Below are positions 7,671 through 16,125 of a DNA stretch of 64,000 nucleotides, in pieces. Positions within the stretch are counted from its first letter, which is position 1; every line of letters starts with the position of its first letter. The notes beneath the pieces were generated by a model, which ran no database searches, was not told the origin of the DNA, and saw nothing but the letters and a program-made list of their open reading frames with translations. The stretch comes from Streptomyces lomondensis (lineage in GTDB: Bacteria > Actinomycetota > Actinomycetes > Streptomycetales > Streptomycetaceae), in contig NZ_BMWC01000007.1 of the NCBI RefSeq assembly GCF_014651035.1, forward strand, positions 186,001 to 250,000. The letters are read 5' to 3'. A program made the position numbers and the translations under genes.

Positions 7671-7792
7671 CCTGCGTCGCCCGTGTCCTGCTGGGTATGG
7701 GACATGCACGGCGGGAGCCGTGACCGTGCCGCACCGGTACCCTGCCCTGACCACCGTGCTACCCGACCACCGCGCTGAGCGAGGAGCCTTCT

Positions 7793-8443
7793 TTGGCCTG
7801 TGATCTGTGGCTGGTACCGCTCGTCGACGTGTTGTGCCACACGCCGGACAACCCGTTCGCCGAGGAACTCGCGCAATACAACAAGGTGCTCGCCGAGGCC
7901 GGGCTGCCGCCGGTGCCGGTGTACCAGTACATGCCGGGCCTGTCGGGCGATGTCGCCCCGGTCGCGGGCTTCGACTACGACGCGCTGCACTTCCTGCGCC
8001 GCGCCTACCTGCTCCAGGTGTGCGGCCTGCCGGTGACGCCGGTGGACGAACTGGGCGGGGACTACGAGCAGTTGCTGGAGATGTTCGAGTCGACGGCCCA
8101 GCAGTCGCACCTGGTCTGGCACTACGACCACGCGGGCGCCTACGTCCCGGTCGACTTCCCGAGCCCGCTCGCCGACGACGAGCTCCTCGCGGGCGGCGGA
8201 CCGCTGGGCTCCTCGCACGCGCTGCTGCGGGAACTGGAGGTGGTCGCCCCCGTCATCGGGATCGACCCGGCCAACCCGCCGGCGGCCCCGCAGCCGCCGC
8301 TCGTGCCCACGGAGCTGGAGGAACCCGCCGTCCCCGCCCCGTACGACCCCAGCCCGTTCGCCCGCGAACGCCATGTCTGGCTCGGCCTGCACGCGGCCGT
8401 GACGCGGAGTCTGGCCCAGGGGTCGATGATCGTGTTCAGCTGA
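7793..8443 (+). CDS. Conserved hypothetical protein, proline-rich (216 aa)
   Basis: Starts at a TTG (7793) directly behind a good AGGAG site; no ATG or GTG fits better. N-terminal LWLVPLVDVLCHTPDNPFAEELAQYN and the aromatic stretch VPVYQYMPGLSG suggest a globular soluble protein, followed by a Pro/Ala-rich linker (NPPAAPQPPLVPTELEEPAVPAP is its core region, 8275-8340) and a short helical end. No family recognised; I recall such a gene next to purA in streptomycetes. It converges with the small gene at 8445 almost without a gap. Confidence 0.7.
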   Translation: MACDLWLVPLVDVLCHTPDNPFAEELAQYNKVLAEAGLPPVPVYQYMPGLSGDVAPVAGFDYDALHFLRRAYLLQVCGLPVTPVDELGGDYEQLLEMFESTAQQSHLVWHYDHAGAYVPVDFPSPLADDELLAGGGPLGSSHALLRELEVVAPVIGIDPANPPAAPQPPLVPTELEEPAVPAPYDPSPFARERHVWLGLHAAVTRSLAQGSMIVFS

Positions 8444-8444
8444 G

Positions 8445-8741
8445 TCAGCCGCCGGACAGCTGGGAGAGTCCCTTCTGCACGTCGTCCAGGTTCATCACCG
8501 GGCTGTAGGACACCTTGGCGTCCGCTTCCCGGAAGAGCGGCTCGGTGATCACCGGCATCTGCGACGGGTCCTCCATGTCGAAGACCAGGAAGGCCGTGCG
8601 GTCTCCCTCGTCCGGGAGGAAGTAGGCGGCTTCCGGATGGACCTTTTCCACGATGTCCTGGATCAGTTCGCCCATCTTGCCGCTGCTGACCAGCCCGTTC
8701 GCCTTTTCCGTGTCGAAGTGGGCCTTGAGCAGTACGCGCAT
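8445..8741 (-). CDS. Small ferredoxin-fold-like hypothetical protein (98 aa)
   Basis: ATG 8741 is preferred over a GTG 9 bases upstream because AAGAAGGTGAG then serves as its ribosome site. The sequence MRVLLKAHFDTEKANGLVSS ... TAFLVFDMEDPSQMPVITEP is typical of DUF3303-like alpha-beta proteins (dimeric ferredoxin-like fold), and it ends FREADAKVSYSPVMNLDDVQ. Soluble, cytoplasmic; function unknown. Its promoter region is shared with the end of purA. Confidence 0.75.
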   Translation of the reverse strand: MRVLLKAHFDTEKANGLVSSGKMGELIQDIVEKVHPEAAYFLPDEGDRTAFLVFDMEDPSQMPVITEPLFREADAKVSYSPVMNLDDVQKGLSQLSGG

Positions 8742-8850
8742 CGCACTCACCTTCTTCTGATCGACGCACGCGGGGGGTCGGCTTTCAGCCTATGCCCGAT
8801 CACCGGCGCCCGCGCGGGCGCCGGTGAGGGTGCGCTGACGGCCGTCCGGC

Positions 8851-10134
8851 CTACAGGAACGAGTTGATCTGGATCGTCTCGTCCCGGCCCGGGCCCACGC
8901 CGATCGCGGAGATCGGGGCGCCGGACATCTCCTCCAGCGCCTTGACGTAGTCCTGGGCGTTCTTCGGCAGGTCGGAGAAGGACTTGGCCTTGCTGATGTC
9001 CTCACTCCAGCCCGGGAGCATCTCGTAGACCGGCTTGGCGTGGTGGAAGTCGGTCTGGGAGTACGGGAGCTCCTCGACGCGCTTGCCGTCGATCTCGTAC
9101 GCCACGCAGACCGGGATCTGCTCCCAGCCCGTGAGGACGTCGAGCTTGGTGAGGAAGAAGTCGGTCAGGCCGTTCACGCGGGTCGCGTAGCGGGCGATGA
9201 CCGCGTCGAACCAGCCGCAGCGGCGGTCGCGGCCGGTGGTGACGCCGCGCTCGCCGCCGATGCGGCGCAGCGCCTCGCCGTCCTCGTCGAAGAGCTCCGT
9301 CGGGAAGGGGCCGGCGCCGACGCGGGTCGTGTACGCCTTGAGGATGCCGATCACGCGGCTGATCTTCGTCGGGCCCACGCCCGCGCCCGTGCAGGCGCCG
9401 CCCGCGGTCGGGTTCGACGACGTGACGAAGGGGTACGTGCCGTGGTCGATGTCCAGCAGGGTGCCCTGGCCGCCCTCGAACAGGACGACCTTGTCCTCCT
9501 CCAGCGCCTCGTTGATGACCAGGACGGTGTCGGCGACGTACGGCGCGAGCTTGTCGGCGTAGTCCAGCAGCTCCTCGACCACCTGGTCCACGGCGATCGC
9601 GCGCCGGTTGTAGAGCTTGGTGAGGATCTGGTTCTTGACGTCGAGGGCCGCCTCGACCTTCTGCATCAGGATCGACTCGTCGTACAGGTCCTGCACGCGG
9701 ATGCCGACCCGGTTGATCTTGTCGGCGTAGGTCGGGCCGATGCCGCGCCCGGTCGTGCCGATCTTCCGCTTGCCGAGGAAGCGCTCGGTCACCTTGTCGA
9801 CCGTCACGTTGTACGGCGTGATGATGTGCGCGTTTCCGCTGAGGAGGAGCTTGGAGGTGTCGACGCCACGCTCGTTCAGCCCGCTCAGCTCGGAGAGCAG
9901 GACAGACGGGTCGACGACGACGCCGTTACCGATGACCGGCGTGCAGCCGGGGGACAGGATTCCGGAAGGGAGGAGGTGGAGGGCGTACTTCTGGTCGCCC
10001 ACGACCACGGTGTGGCCGGCGTTGTTGCCGCCCTGGTAGCGCACTACATAGTCCACCGAGCCACCGAGCAGGTCGGTGGCCTTTCCCTTGCCTTCGTCAC
10101 CCCACTGAGCACCGAGCAGCACAAGTGCGGGCAC
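8851..10134 (-). CDS. purA: Adenylosuccinate synthetase
   Basis: 427 residues, the normal PurA length, from GTG 10132-10134. It joins IMP and aspartate using GTP in the first committed step of AMP synthesis. Motifs: the P-loop GAQWGDEGKGK (residues 7-17) with the catalytic Asp, GGNNAGHT (His, about residue 42), KRKIGTTGRGIGPTYADK, and the C-terminal GTP-specifying GVGPGRDETI. Monocistronic on the leftward strand; the divergent lipid-kinase-like gene is 185 bp away, with a hairpin in the shared upstream region. Confidence 0.98.
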   Translation of the reverse strand: MPALVLLGAQWGDEGKGKATDLLGGSVDYVVRYQGGNNAGHTVVVGDQKYALHLLPSGILSPGCTPVIGNGVVVDPSVLLSELSGLNERGVDTSKLLLSGNAHIITPYNVTVDKVTERFLGKRKIGTTGRGIGPTYADKINRVGIRVQDLYDESILMQKVEAALDVKNQILTKLYNRRAIAVDQVVEELLDYADKLAPYVADTVLVINEALEEDKVVLFEGGQGTLLDIDHGTYPFVTSSNPTAGGACTGAGVGPTKISRVIGILKAYTTRVGAGPFPTELFDEDGEALRRIGGERGVTTGRDRRCGWFDAVIARYATRVNGLTDFFLTKLDVLTGWEQIPVCVAYEIDGKRVEELPYSQTDFHHAKPVYEMLPGWSEDISKAKSFSDLPKNAQDYVKALEEMSGAPISAIGVGPGRDETIQINSFL

Positions 10135-10258
10135 GCGCGTACACCCCTTCCGGGCGGGGCATGTCCATGGTCGAGGGCGAACGCGGAGCGTCTGCAGCCG
10201 CGTCACCGCGACCGCCGTTGGCCGCCAACCGTCGGACCGGATGCCCCGGAATAGACGA

Positions 10259-10286
10259 AGCCCCTGGCGCAATAGCGCAAGGGGCT
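10259..10286. terminator. Hairpin in the purA 5' region (attenuator or boundary element)
   Basis: AGCCCCTGGCGC-AATA-GCGCAAGGGGCT forms an 11-bp stem with one mismatch. It sits between the divergent starts of purA (10134) and the gene at 10320, so it ends no visible gene. Read leftwards, in purA sense, the stem is followed by the fairly T-rich TCGTCTATTCC, which would fit an attenuator; a terminator of an unseen short RNA is equally possible. Confidence 0.45.
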
Positions 10287-10319
10287 CTTGCACAAAGATG
10301 CTACCCGAGGAAGCGAGGC

Positions 10320-11183
10320 ATGGCCGAGGTGGCGACTTCCGCGACGTCCGAGCAGCTGCTGGTGGTGGTCGACCCGGTCGCCCGTCGGTCGGACGGCGAG
10401 TCCGTACGGATCGCGAAAGACGTGCTCGGAGCGGGTGCGGCCGTGAAGCTGTGCCTGCCCGAGGGGCCGGAGGAGTTCGCCCGGGCGCTGCGGCGGCGGG
10501 GCTCGCGGCGCCCGGTGGTGGTGGGTGACGACCGGGCCCTGATCCGCGCGGTGTCGCTGCTGCACCGGCACCGGGAGCTGGCCGGATGCGCGCTGTCGGT
10601 GGTGCCGGTCGGGGGCGGGCTCGCCCTGGCCCGGTCGCTGGGCGTGCCGACCGGGACGGTGGCGGCGGCGCGGGCGGTGCTCGACGGGGTCGTGCGGCGG
10701 ATGGACCTGCTGGTCGACGACAGCGACGGGGTGGTGCTCGGCGCGCTGCGGATACCGCCGGTGACGGCCGCCGCGCAGCCGCCGGATCCCGACGCGGCCC
10801 CGGGCCGCCCCTGGCTGCGGACCTGCCAGTCCCTGGTCCGCACCCTGGTCCCGGCCGGCCGCCCGTCCCGGCCCGCCGCCGCGCCCGAGCCGGGCCCCTC
10901 CCGGCTGCGGGTGGAGGTCGACGGCGAGACCCTCGTCGACCTGAACCAGCCGGTGGAGGCGGTGTCGGTGTCCCCGTCGGCTGCCGGAGTGGCCTCGGTG
11001 GAGGTCCGTCCGGTGTCCGTGGGCGCCGAGGCGTCGCCCCTGCTCGCGGAGGGCCGGACGGTGACGGTGTCGGGCGCGCACTTCCGCTACCGGGCGGACG
11101 CGCTGGTGTCGGGGCCGGTGCGCACCCGTACCTGGGTGGTACGCGAGGGAGCCTGGGGGCTGACGGTGCCGGCGGCGGGGTGA
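10320..11183 (+). CDS. Diacylglycerol-kinase-like lipid kinase family protein
   Basis: 287 residues from ATG 10320, with GAGG-rich sequence ahead. The N-terminal half follows a DAGK catalytic domain pattern (LLVVVDPVARRSDGESVRIAKD ... RRPVVVGDDRALIRAVSLL ... LSVVPVGGGLALARSLGVP), and the C-terminal half has the beta-rich substrate lobe (LRVEVDGETLVDLNQPVEAVSV). The usual GGDGT nucleotide motif is degenerate (VVGDDRA and VPVGGG), so catalytic activity is uncertain. Family members phosphorylate lipids at the membrane. Confidence 0.75.
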   Translation: MAEVATSATSEQLLVVVDPVARRSDGESVRIAKDVLGAGAAVKLCLPEGPEEFARALRRRGSRRPVVVGDDRALIRAVSLLHRHRELAGCALSVVPVGGGLALARSLGVPTGTVAAARAVLDGVVRRMDLLVDDSDGVVLGALRIPPVTAAAQPPDPDAAPGRPWLRTCQSLVRTLVPAGRPSRPAAAPEPGPSRLRVEVDGETLVDLNQPVEAVSVSPSAAGVASVEVRPVSVGAEASPLLAEGRTVTVSGAHFRYRADALVSGPVRTRTWVVREGAWGLTVPAAG

Positions 11184-11243
11184 GCGGGTGCGCGGGTGTG
11201 CGGCCGGGGTCAGCCCGGGCCGGGCGGAACCGGTCCTGGCGCG

Positions 11244-11390
11244 GTGCTGGACATCTCGCCGTTCGGGCACCTGCCGAAGCTGCCCGGGGGATCCATGGAG
11301 TCGGGGCCGGTGGGCGTGCTGACCGGTTCGGCGGTCGTGCTGGTGGCTGCGGGGCTCGCCGGGTTGCGGAGGCGGGACCTGTCGACGTGA
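11244..11390 (+). pseudogene. C-terminal remnant of an ABC-2 type transporter permease
   Basis: Only 48 codons are left: LDISPFGHLPKLPGG, then a hydrophobic helix (VGVLTGSAVVLVAAGLAG) and the terminal LRRRDLST. That combination, Ser-Pro-Phe before a last membrane helix and a final RRRD, is typical of the end of large antibiotic-exporter-type ABC permeases. No upstream part of such a permease or its ATPase is present, so this is a decayed 3' end. It runs straight into the convergent Uma2 gene. Confidence 0.55.
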
Positions 11391-11984
11391 TCAGTCGACG
11401 TACTGCTTGAGCTCCTCGGTGTCGAGTTCGATGCCGAGGGGCTCGGGGAGGGTAATGGTGCCGCCGAACCTGACCATGTGGACGTCCCGGTACCCGAGTG
11501 CGGGGTCCGGCTCGCTGTGCACGGCCGTCCAGCGGGTGTGGCGGTCGACCAGCAGGTAGAGGGGGATGCCGGCGCCGGCGTAGGCCTGGGGCTTCTCCTC
11601 GCGGTCACGGTGATGGGTGTCCGAGTCGCACGAGGTGATCTCCACCGTCATCAGGGCGCTCCCGGGGTCGGCCCAGGCGCCCTGGCCCGCGAAACTCCCC
11701 GTGGGCGCCAGCACCCCGTCGGGAAGAGCGCGCCCCTCGCCGTGTTCCGCCACGCGCAGGCCGACGTTCGGGTGGAGGCCGAGGTCGGGCCGGTCCCGCA
11801 GGCATCGGCGGGCCAGCCACGCGGCCACCGTGCCGTGGTTGCCGTTCCTCGCCTTCCTGACCCCGAGCCGCCCGCCGATGAACTCGAGTCCGACCGTCTC
11901 GATCTCGCGGGCTGTGAACTCGGCGAGCGCCTCGAACTCCTCGACCGACATCTGAGCCGACGACTGCCGCACCTCGACCACCAT
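11391..11984 (-). CDS. Uma2-family (PD-(D/E)XK-like) protein
   Basis: 197 residues from ATG 11984 with GAGGGGAGC ahead. It has the Uma2 fold pattern: SVEEFEALAEFTARE, a central PDGVLAP containing the first acidic residue, ALMTVEITSCDSDTHHRD, EEKPQAYAGAGIPLYLLVD (E-x-K core and lysine), and a C-terminal LPEPLGIELDTEEL. Uma2 proteins are putative restriction-endonuclease-like nucleases expanded in actinomycetes and cyanobacteria, without an agreed function. Stand-alone gene here. Confidence 0.85.
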   Translation of the reverse strand: MVVEVRQSSAQMSVEEFEALAEFTAREIETVGLEFIGGRLGVRKARNGNHGTVAAWLARRCLRDRPDLGLHPNVGLRVAEHGEGRALPDGVLAPTGSFAGQGAWADPGSALMTVEITSCDSDTHHRDREEKPQAYAGAGIPLYLLVDRHTRWTAVHSEPDPALGYRDVHMVRFGGTITLPEPLGIELDTEELKQYVD

Positions 11985-12070
11985 GGTTGCTCCCCTCTCA
12001 GGCCCCACCAGCCTGCCGAGCAACCGGTGTCCGACCGCCCCGATCCCCCCACGACCAGCCGAACGGGTGA

Positions 12071-13279
12071 TCACCCCACCTCGACCGCCAGCCCCTCCAA
12101 CCCCCTGATCACGAAGTTCGGCTTCCTCTCCGGCTCCGCTGCCAGGCGCAGTGTCGGCGCCCGCTCCAGCAACGCCCCCATCGACGCCGCCAGTTCGATA
12201 CGGGCCAGCGGCGCGCCGATGCAGTAGTGGATGCCGGCGCTGAAGGAGATGTGGGGGTTGTCCGCGCGGGTCAGGTCCAGGGCGGACGGGTTCTCGAACA
12301 CCGTCGGGTCATGGTTGGCGGAGCCGAAGAGCAGGGCGATCTCCGCGCCGCGCGGGATCGTCGTGCCGGCGATCTCGATCTCGTCCAGGACCCAGCGCTC
12401 GAAGAGCTGGAGCGGGGTGTCGTAGCGCATCAGCTCCTCGATCGCGGAGGGGATCAGGGAGTGGTCCGCGCGCAGCAGCTCGAGCTGGGAGGGGTTGCGG
12501 AACAGGGCGTACCAGCCGTTGACCGTGGCGTTCACCGTGGCCTCGTGGCCGGCGTTGAGGAGGAGGACCGCCGTCGAGATCATCTCCTGCTCGGTGAGGC
12601 GGTCGCCCTCGTCGTGGGCCGCGATCAGGCCCGAGATGAGGTCCTCGCCCGGTTCCTTGCGGCGGGCCGCGATCAGTTCGCGCAGGTAGTCGGAGAACTC
12701 CACCGACGCCCGGACCGCCTTCGCCGCCGTCTCCTCCGACGGGTTCAGCTCGTACATCCCGCAGATGTCCGCCGACCAGGGGCGCAGCGGGGCCCGGTCG
12801 GACTCCGGGATGCCCAGCATCTCGGCGATGACGGCGACCGGGAGGGGCTCGGCGACGTCCTTCAGCAGGTCGCCGCCGCCCGCTTCGGCCAGGGCGGCCG
12901 CGAGCTCGTCCGCCAGGCCCCGCACATACGGCTTCAGCCGCTCCACCGTGCGGGGCGTGAACGCCTTCGACACCAGGCGCCGGATCCGGGTGTGGTCCGG
13001 CGGCTCCAGGTCGAGCATCCCGTGGTCGTTGAGCGTGTGGAACGGCTCCTGCTCCGGCGGGGGCGCGCTGCGGCCGAACTCCTCGTGCGTGAAGCGGTGC
13101 TGGTACGTCCGGCCCAGGCGCCGGTCGCGCAGCAGGGCCGAGACGTCCGCGTGGTGCGGGACGAGCCACTGGTTCGTGGGCTCGAACCAGTGCACGCGGC
13201 CCCGGGCACGCAGCTCGGCGTAGGCGGGGTACGGGTCGGCGAGGAACGCCGGGTCCCACGGGTCGAAGAGGGCAGCCAT
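12071..13279 (-). CDS. Cytochrome P450 (CYP107-like)
   Basis: 402 residues, a soluble bacterial class I P450 needing ferredoxin partners, none of which is adjacent. I-helix oxygen-binding motif LLLNAGHEATVNA, K-helix E-x-x-R in AIEELMR, PERF-type region, and the haem loop FSAGIHYCIGAPLARIEL with the axial cysteine. Overall layout resembles the CYP107 family. The ATG at 13279 follows TAGCGT by 6 nt with no ribosome site, so a leaderless transcript is likely. Substrate unknown. Confidence 0.95.
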   Translation of the reverse strand: MAALFDPWDPAFLADPYPAYAELRARGRVHWFEPTNQWLVPHHADVSALLRDRRLGRTYQHRFTHEEFGRSAPPPEQEPFHTLNDHGMLDLEPPDHTRIRRLVSKAFTPRTVERLKPYVRGLADELAAALAEAGGGDLLKDVAEPLPVAVIAEMLGIPESDRAPLRPWSADICGMYELNPSEETAAKAVRASVEFSDYLRELIAARRKEPGEDLISGLIAAHDEGDRLTEQEMISTAVLLLNAGHEATVNATVNGWYALFRNPSQLELLRADHSLIPSAIEELMRYDTPLQLFERWVLDEIEIAGTTIPRGAEIALLFGSANHDPTVFENPSALDLTRADNPHISFSAGIHYCIGAPLARIELAASMGALLERAPTLRLAAEPERKPNFVIRGLEGLAVEVG

Positions 13280-13347
13280 GCCGGGACGCTAGCCCCACAT
13301 CCCCCTCACTGACCAGGGGTGTTCCTTCACGTGGTCGACGCGGCCGG

Positions 13348-14013
13348 CTAGCCGGGCGTCACCAGCCGCGCCTCGTACGCGAACACCGCCGCCTGCGTGC
13401 GGTCGCGCAGGCCCAGCTTCACCAGGATCCGGCTGACGTGCGTCTTGATCGTCGACTCGGCGACCACCAGCCGCTCCGCGATCTCCGCGTTGGACAGGCC
13501 CTGCGCGATGAGGACCAGCACCTCCGTCTCCCGCTCGGTGAGATCGCCGTACGCCGCCTGCGCGGAAGGCATCAGGCGCGGGGTCTCGGAGAGCTTGGAG
13601 AACTCGGTGATCAGCCGCCTGGTCACCGAGGGCGCCAGCAGCGCCTCCCCGGAGGCCACCACCCGCACCCCGTCGGCGAGCTGGCGGGCCGAGGCGTCCT
13701 TGAGCAGGAAGCCGGAGGCTCCCGCGCGCAGCGCCTGGTACACGTACTCGTCGAGGTCGAAGGTGGTGAGCACCAGCACCTTCGCCGCGCCGTCGGCGGC
13801 GACGATCTCACGGGTCGCCTCGATGCCGTTCAGCTCGGGCATGCGGATGTCCATCAGCACGACGTCCGGGGCGAGCTCGCGGACCTTCGCGACGGCCTCC
13901 CGGCCGTTGACGGCCTCGCCGACGACCTCGATGTCCGGCATCGCGTTCAGCAGGACCGAGAAGCCCTCGCGCACCATCATCTGGTCGTCCGCGATCAGTA
14001 CGCGGATCGTCAT
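13348..14013 (-). CDS. NarL/LuxR-family response regulator (system 1)
   Basis: 221 residues. Receiver domain with DD at residues 9-10 and the phosphoacceptor Asp in PDVVLMDIRMPELNG (about residue 54), conserved Thr in VLVLTTFD and Lys in FLLKDAS. C-terminal LuxR HTH: LTERETEVLVLIAQGLSNAE, IAERLVVAESTIKTHVSRIL. Its ATG overlaps the stop of the sensor kinase by 4 bp. Paralogous to the regulator at 15442-16125. Probably binds DNA near the shared 17-bp element found before both operons (inference). Confidence 0.95.
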   Translation of the reverse strand: MTIRVLIADDQMMVREGFSVLLNAMPDIEVVGEAVNGREAVAKVRELAPDVVLMDIRMPELNGIEATREIVAADGAAKVLVLTTFDLDEYVYQALRAGASGFLLKDASARQLADGVRVVASGEALLAPSVTRRLITEFSKLSETPRLMPSAQAAYGDLTERETEVLVLIAQGLSNAEIAERLVVAESTIKTHVSRILVKLGLRDRTQAAVFAYEARLVTPG

Positions 14014-15344
14014 ACGTCGTCCTCGTCCGGCAGGGCGACCGGCAGGAACACCGCCACCTCGTATCCTCCGTCGTCCGTGCGGCCCGCCGTCATCTCGCCG
14101 TTGAGCATCGTCACGCGCTCCCGCATGCCGGTGATGCCGTGCCCGGCGCCGGGCGAGGGCTTGATCAGGCTGAGGTTCGGCGGCGGGCCGTTGACTATGC
14201 GCAGGCCCAGGCCGCCGAGAACGTACCCGATCTCGACGCGGGCGCTCGCGCCGGGGGCGTGCCGCAGGCTGTTGCTCAGCGCCTCCTGCACGATGCGGTA
14301 CGCCGACAGCTCCACGCCCTGCGGCAGCTCCCGCACCGCCCCGGTCACCACCTTCTCCACGCTCAGCCCGGCCTCCCGCACATTGGCCAGCAGGCCGTCC
14401 AGGTCGGCGAGGGTGGGCTGCGGGGCGTCCGGGGCCTCGTAGTCCTCGGCGCGGACGACGCCCAGGACCCGGCGCAGCTCGGTCAGGGCCGCGACCGCGT
14501 TCTCCCGGATCGTGGCGAAGGCCTTCTCCAGCTCCGGCGGCGGGTTCTCCACCCGGTAGGGCGCGGCCTCCGCCTGGATGGCGACCACCGACATGTGGTG
14601 GGCGACCACGTCGTGCAGCTCACGGGCGATCGTGGTGCGCTCCTCCAGCAGGGTGCGCCGGGACCGCTCGTGCGCGGTGACCGTCTGCTGGGCCGTGACC
14701 TCCTGCGCGGCGTCGCGGCGGATGTGCCAGACGGTGACGCAGAGCAGGATCATGGCCGAGAAGATCAGCATGGGGGCGGAGTTGGTGCCGTAGCCGGGGC
14801 CGAAGCCGGCATCCACGACGAGGGCATAAGCCGCCGTCAACACCCACATCCACGCCGCCGTGCGCGGCCTGGTGCGTATCGCCACGACTGTCAGCACGCT
14901 CAGGTGGCAGGCGAAGCTGCCGTCCTGCCACGGCCAGTCGCCCCAGCTGCTGCCGATCACGCCCACCACCGGGGTGGCCGCCATGGACAGCCAGAACGCC
15001 CCCACCGGCCGGACCATGGTCAGCAGGACCGGGAGTACGGTCAGCGGGGCGATCAGCAGCACCTCTGCGTCGGTGTCGACGCTGGTGAGGAGCAGGGTGA
15101 ACAGGGCCGTCACGGCGATCAGCGCGTGCGGTGTCCAGGCCGCGTACTCACGCAGCCGCCCGGGCAGCCTCCTGGTCAGGGGGCCGTCCACCCGCATGCG
15201 CGGCAGCAGGCGGTAGGCGAAGGCGTCGTCGATGAGGTCCTGCCGCAGCCCGCGCAGGGCGTCCACGGCCAGCCGGTACTCCGGGCTGCGCGGTTTTGCC
15301 CCGTCCCCCGGCGGCGTGGTCTGCAGGTGAGTCGTCTCGGTCAC
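14010..15344 (-). CDS. Sensor histidine kinase, HisKA_3 type (system 1)
   Basis: 444 residues from GTG 15342-15344; TACCGT lies 7 nt before this codon and no ribosome site is visible, indicating a leaderless mRNA. The N-terminal half contains about six membrane helices (residues roughly 65-230) with almost no extracellular domain, as in LiaS/DesK-like intramembrane sensors. Then RELHDVVAHHMSVVAIQAE carries the phosphorylated His, and GHGITGMRERV the ATP-binding G box. Partner of the regulator at 13348. The signal is unknown; membrane or envelope state is usual for this architecture. Confidence 0.93.
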   Translation of the reverse strand: MTETTHLQTTPPGDGAKPRSPEYRLAVDALRGLRQDLIDDAFAYRLLPRMRVDGPLTRRLPGRLREYAAWTPHALIAVTALFTLLLTSVDTDAEVLLIAPLTVLPVLLTMVRPVGAFWLSMAATPVVGVIGSSWGDWPWQDGSFACHLSVLTVVAIRTRPRTAAWMWVLTAAYALVVDAGFGPGYGTNSAPMLIFSAMILLCVTVWHIRRDAAQEVTAQQTVTAHERSRRTLLEERTTIARELHDVVAHHMSVVAIQAEAAPYRVENPPPELEKAFATIRENAVAALTELRRVLGVVRAEDYEAPDAPQPTLADLDGLLANVREAGLSVEKVVTGAVRELPQGVELSAYRIVQEALSNSLRHAPGASARVEIGYVLGGLGLRIVNGPPPNLSLIKPSPGAGHGITGMRERVTMLNGEMTAGRTDDGGYEVAVFLPVALPDEDDV

Positions 15345-15408
15345 GTACAGAACGGTAGGCGCACCCCGGGTCCCGGTCGTCCCCTTGGAGAGGGGTCCCT
15401 CGGCGTCC

Positions 15409-15425
15409 CTCTCAGGTACTACGGG
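15409..15425. promoter_or_regulatory. Shared element CTCTCAGGTACTACGGG (copy 1)
   Basis: This 17-bp sequence lies about 65 bp upstream of the sensor kinase start at 15344 and recurs exactly at 19784-19800, upstream of the operon that ends in the second two-component system. Its core GTAGTACC (leftward strand) is partly palindromic. An exact 17-bp match in two promoter regions serving paralogous kinases suggests a binding site for one of the two response regulators. Confidence 0.5.
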
Positions 15426-15441
15426 GTCCACGGGCATGGCC

Positions 15442-16125
15442 TCAGTACCCCGACGGCCGCACCAGCCCCGACTCGTACGCGAACACCGCCGCCTGCGTCC
15501 GGTCCCTGAGGCCCAGCTTCACCAGGATCCGGCCCACGTGGGTCTTCACCGTCTGCTCGGCCACGAACAGGTGCCGGGCGATCTCCGCGTTCGACAGGCC
15601 CTGCGCGATCAGGGAGAGCACCTCCGTCTCGCGCTCGGTCAGGTCCCCGATCCGTTCCTTGAGCGGAGCGCGGGGCCGGTCGTCCAGCCGGGAGAACTCG
15701 GCGATGAGCTTGCGCGTGATGACCGGGGCGAGCAGCGCGTCACCGGCCGCGATCACCCGGACTGCCTCGGCGAGCTGATCCGACGACGCGTCCTTCAGCA
15801 GGAACCCGGAGGCTCCGGCGCGCAGGGCGTCGTACACGTACTCGTCGAGGTCGAAGGTGGTGAGCACCAGCACCCTGATGTCCGGGTGCGCGGTGGTGAT
15901 GCGCTCCGTGGCCTCGATGCCGCCGATCCCGGGCATGCGGATGTCCATGAGGACGACGTCCGGGGCGGTCTCGGCGGCCTTCGCGACACCGCCCTCTCCG
16001 TCCTTGGCCTCGCCGACGACCTCGATGTCGGGCTGGGTGCCGAGCAGCACGGTGAAGCCCTGCCGGACCATCGCCTGGTCGTCGACGATGAGAACTCGGA
16101 TGGGTCGGCCGGAGCCGCTCGTCAT
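15442..16125 (-). CDS. NarL/LuxR-family response regulator (system 2)
   Basis: 227 residues. Receiver with the acceptor Asp in PDVVLMDIRMPGIGG (about residue 60), TTFD switch Thr, and FLLKDASS lysine; LuxR HTH LTERETEVLSLIAQGLSNAE and IARHLFVAEQTVKTHVGRIL. The C-termini of the two regulators (VKLGLRDRTQAAVFAYE) are identical, so they share a recent origin and may recognise similar sites. Overlaps its kinase by 4 bp. Confidence 0.95.
   Translation of the reverse strand: MTSGSGRPIRVLIVDDQAMVRQGFTVLLGTQPDIEVVGEAKDGEGGVAKAAETAPDVVLMDIRMPGIGGIEATERITTAHPDIRVLVLTTFDLDEYVYDALRAGASGFLLKDASSDQLAEAVRVIAAGDALLAPVITRKLIAEFSRLDDRPRAPLKERIGDLTERETEVLSLIAQGLSNAEIARHLFVAEQTVKTHVGRILVKLGLRDRTQAAVFAYESGLVRPSGY

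Noticed and set aside
8637..8867. Rightward frame over the small gene at 8445-8741
   Set aside because: Overlaps the clearly coding leftward gene and lacks any motif.
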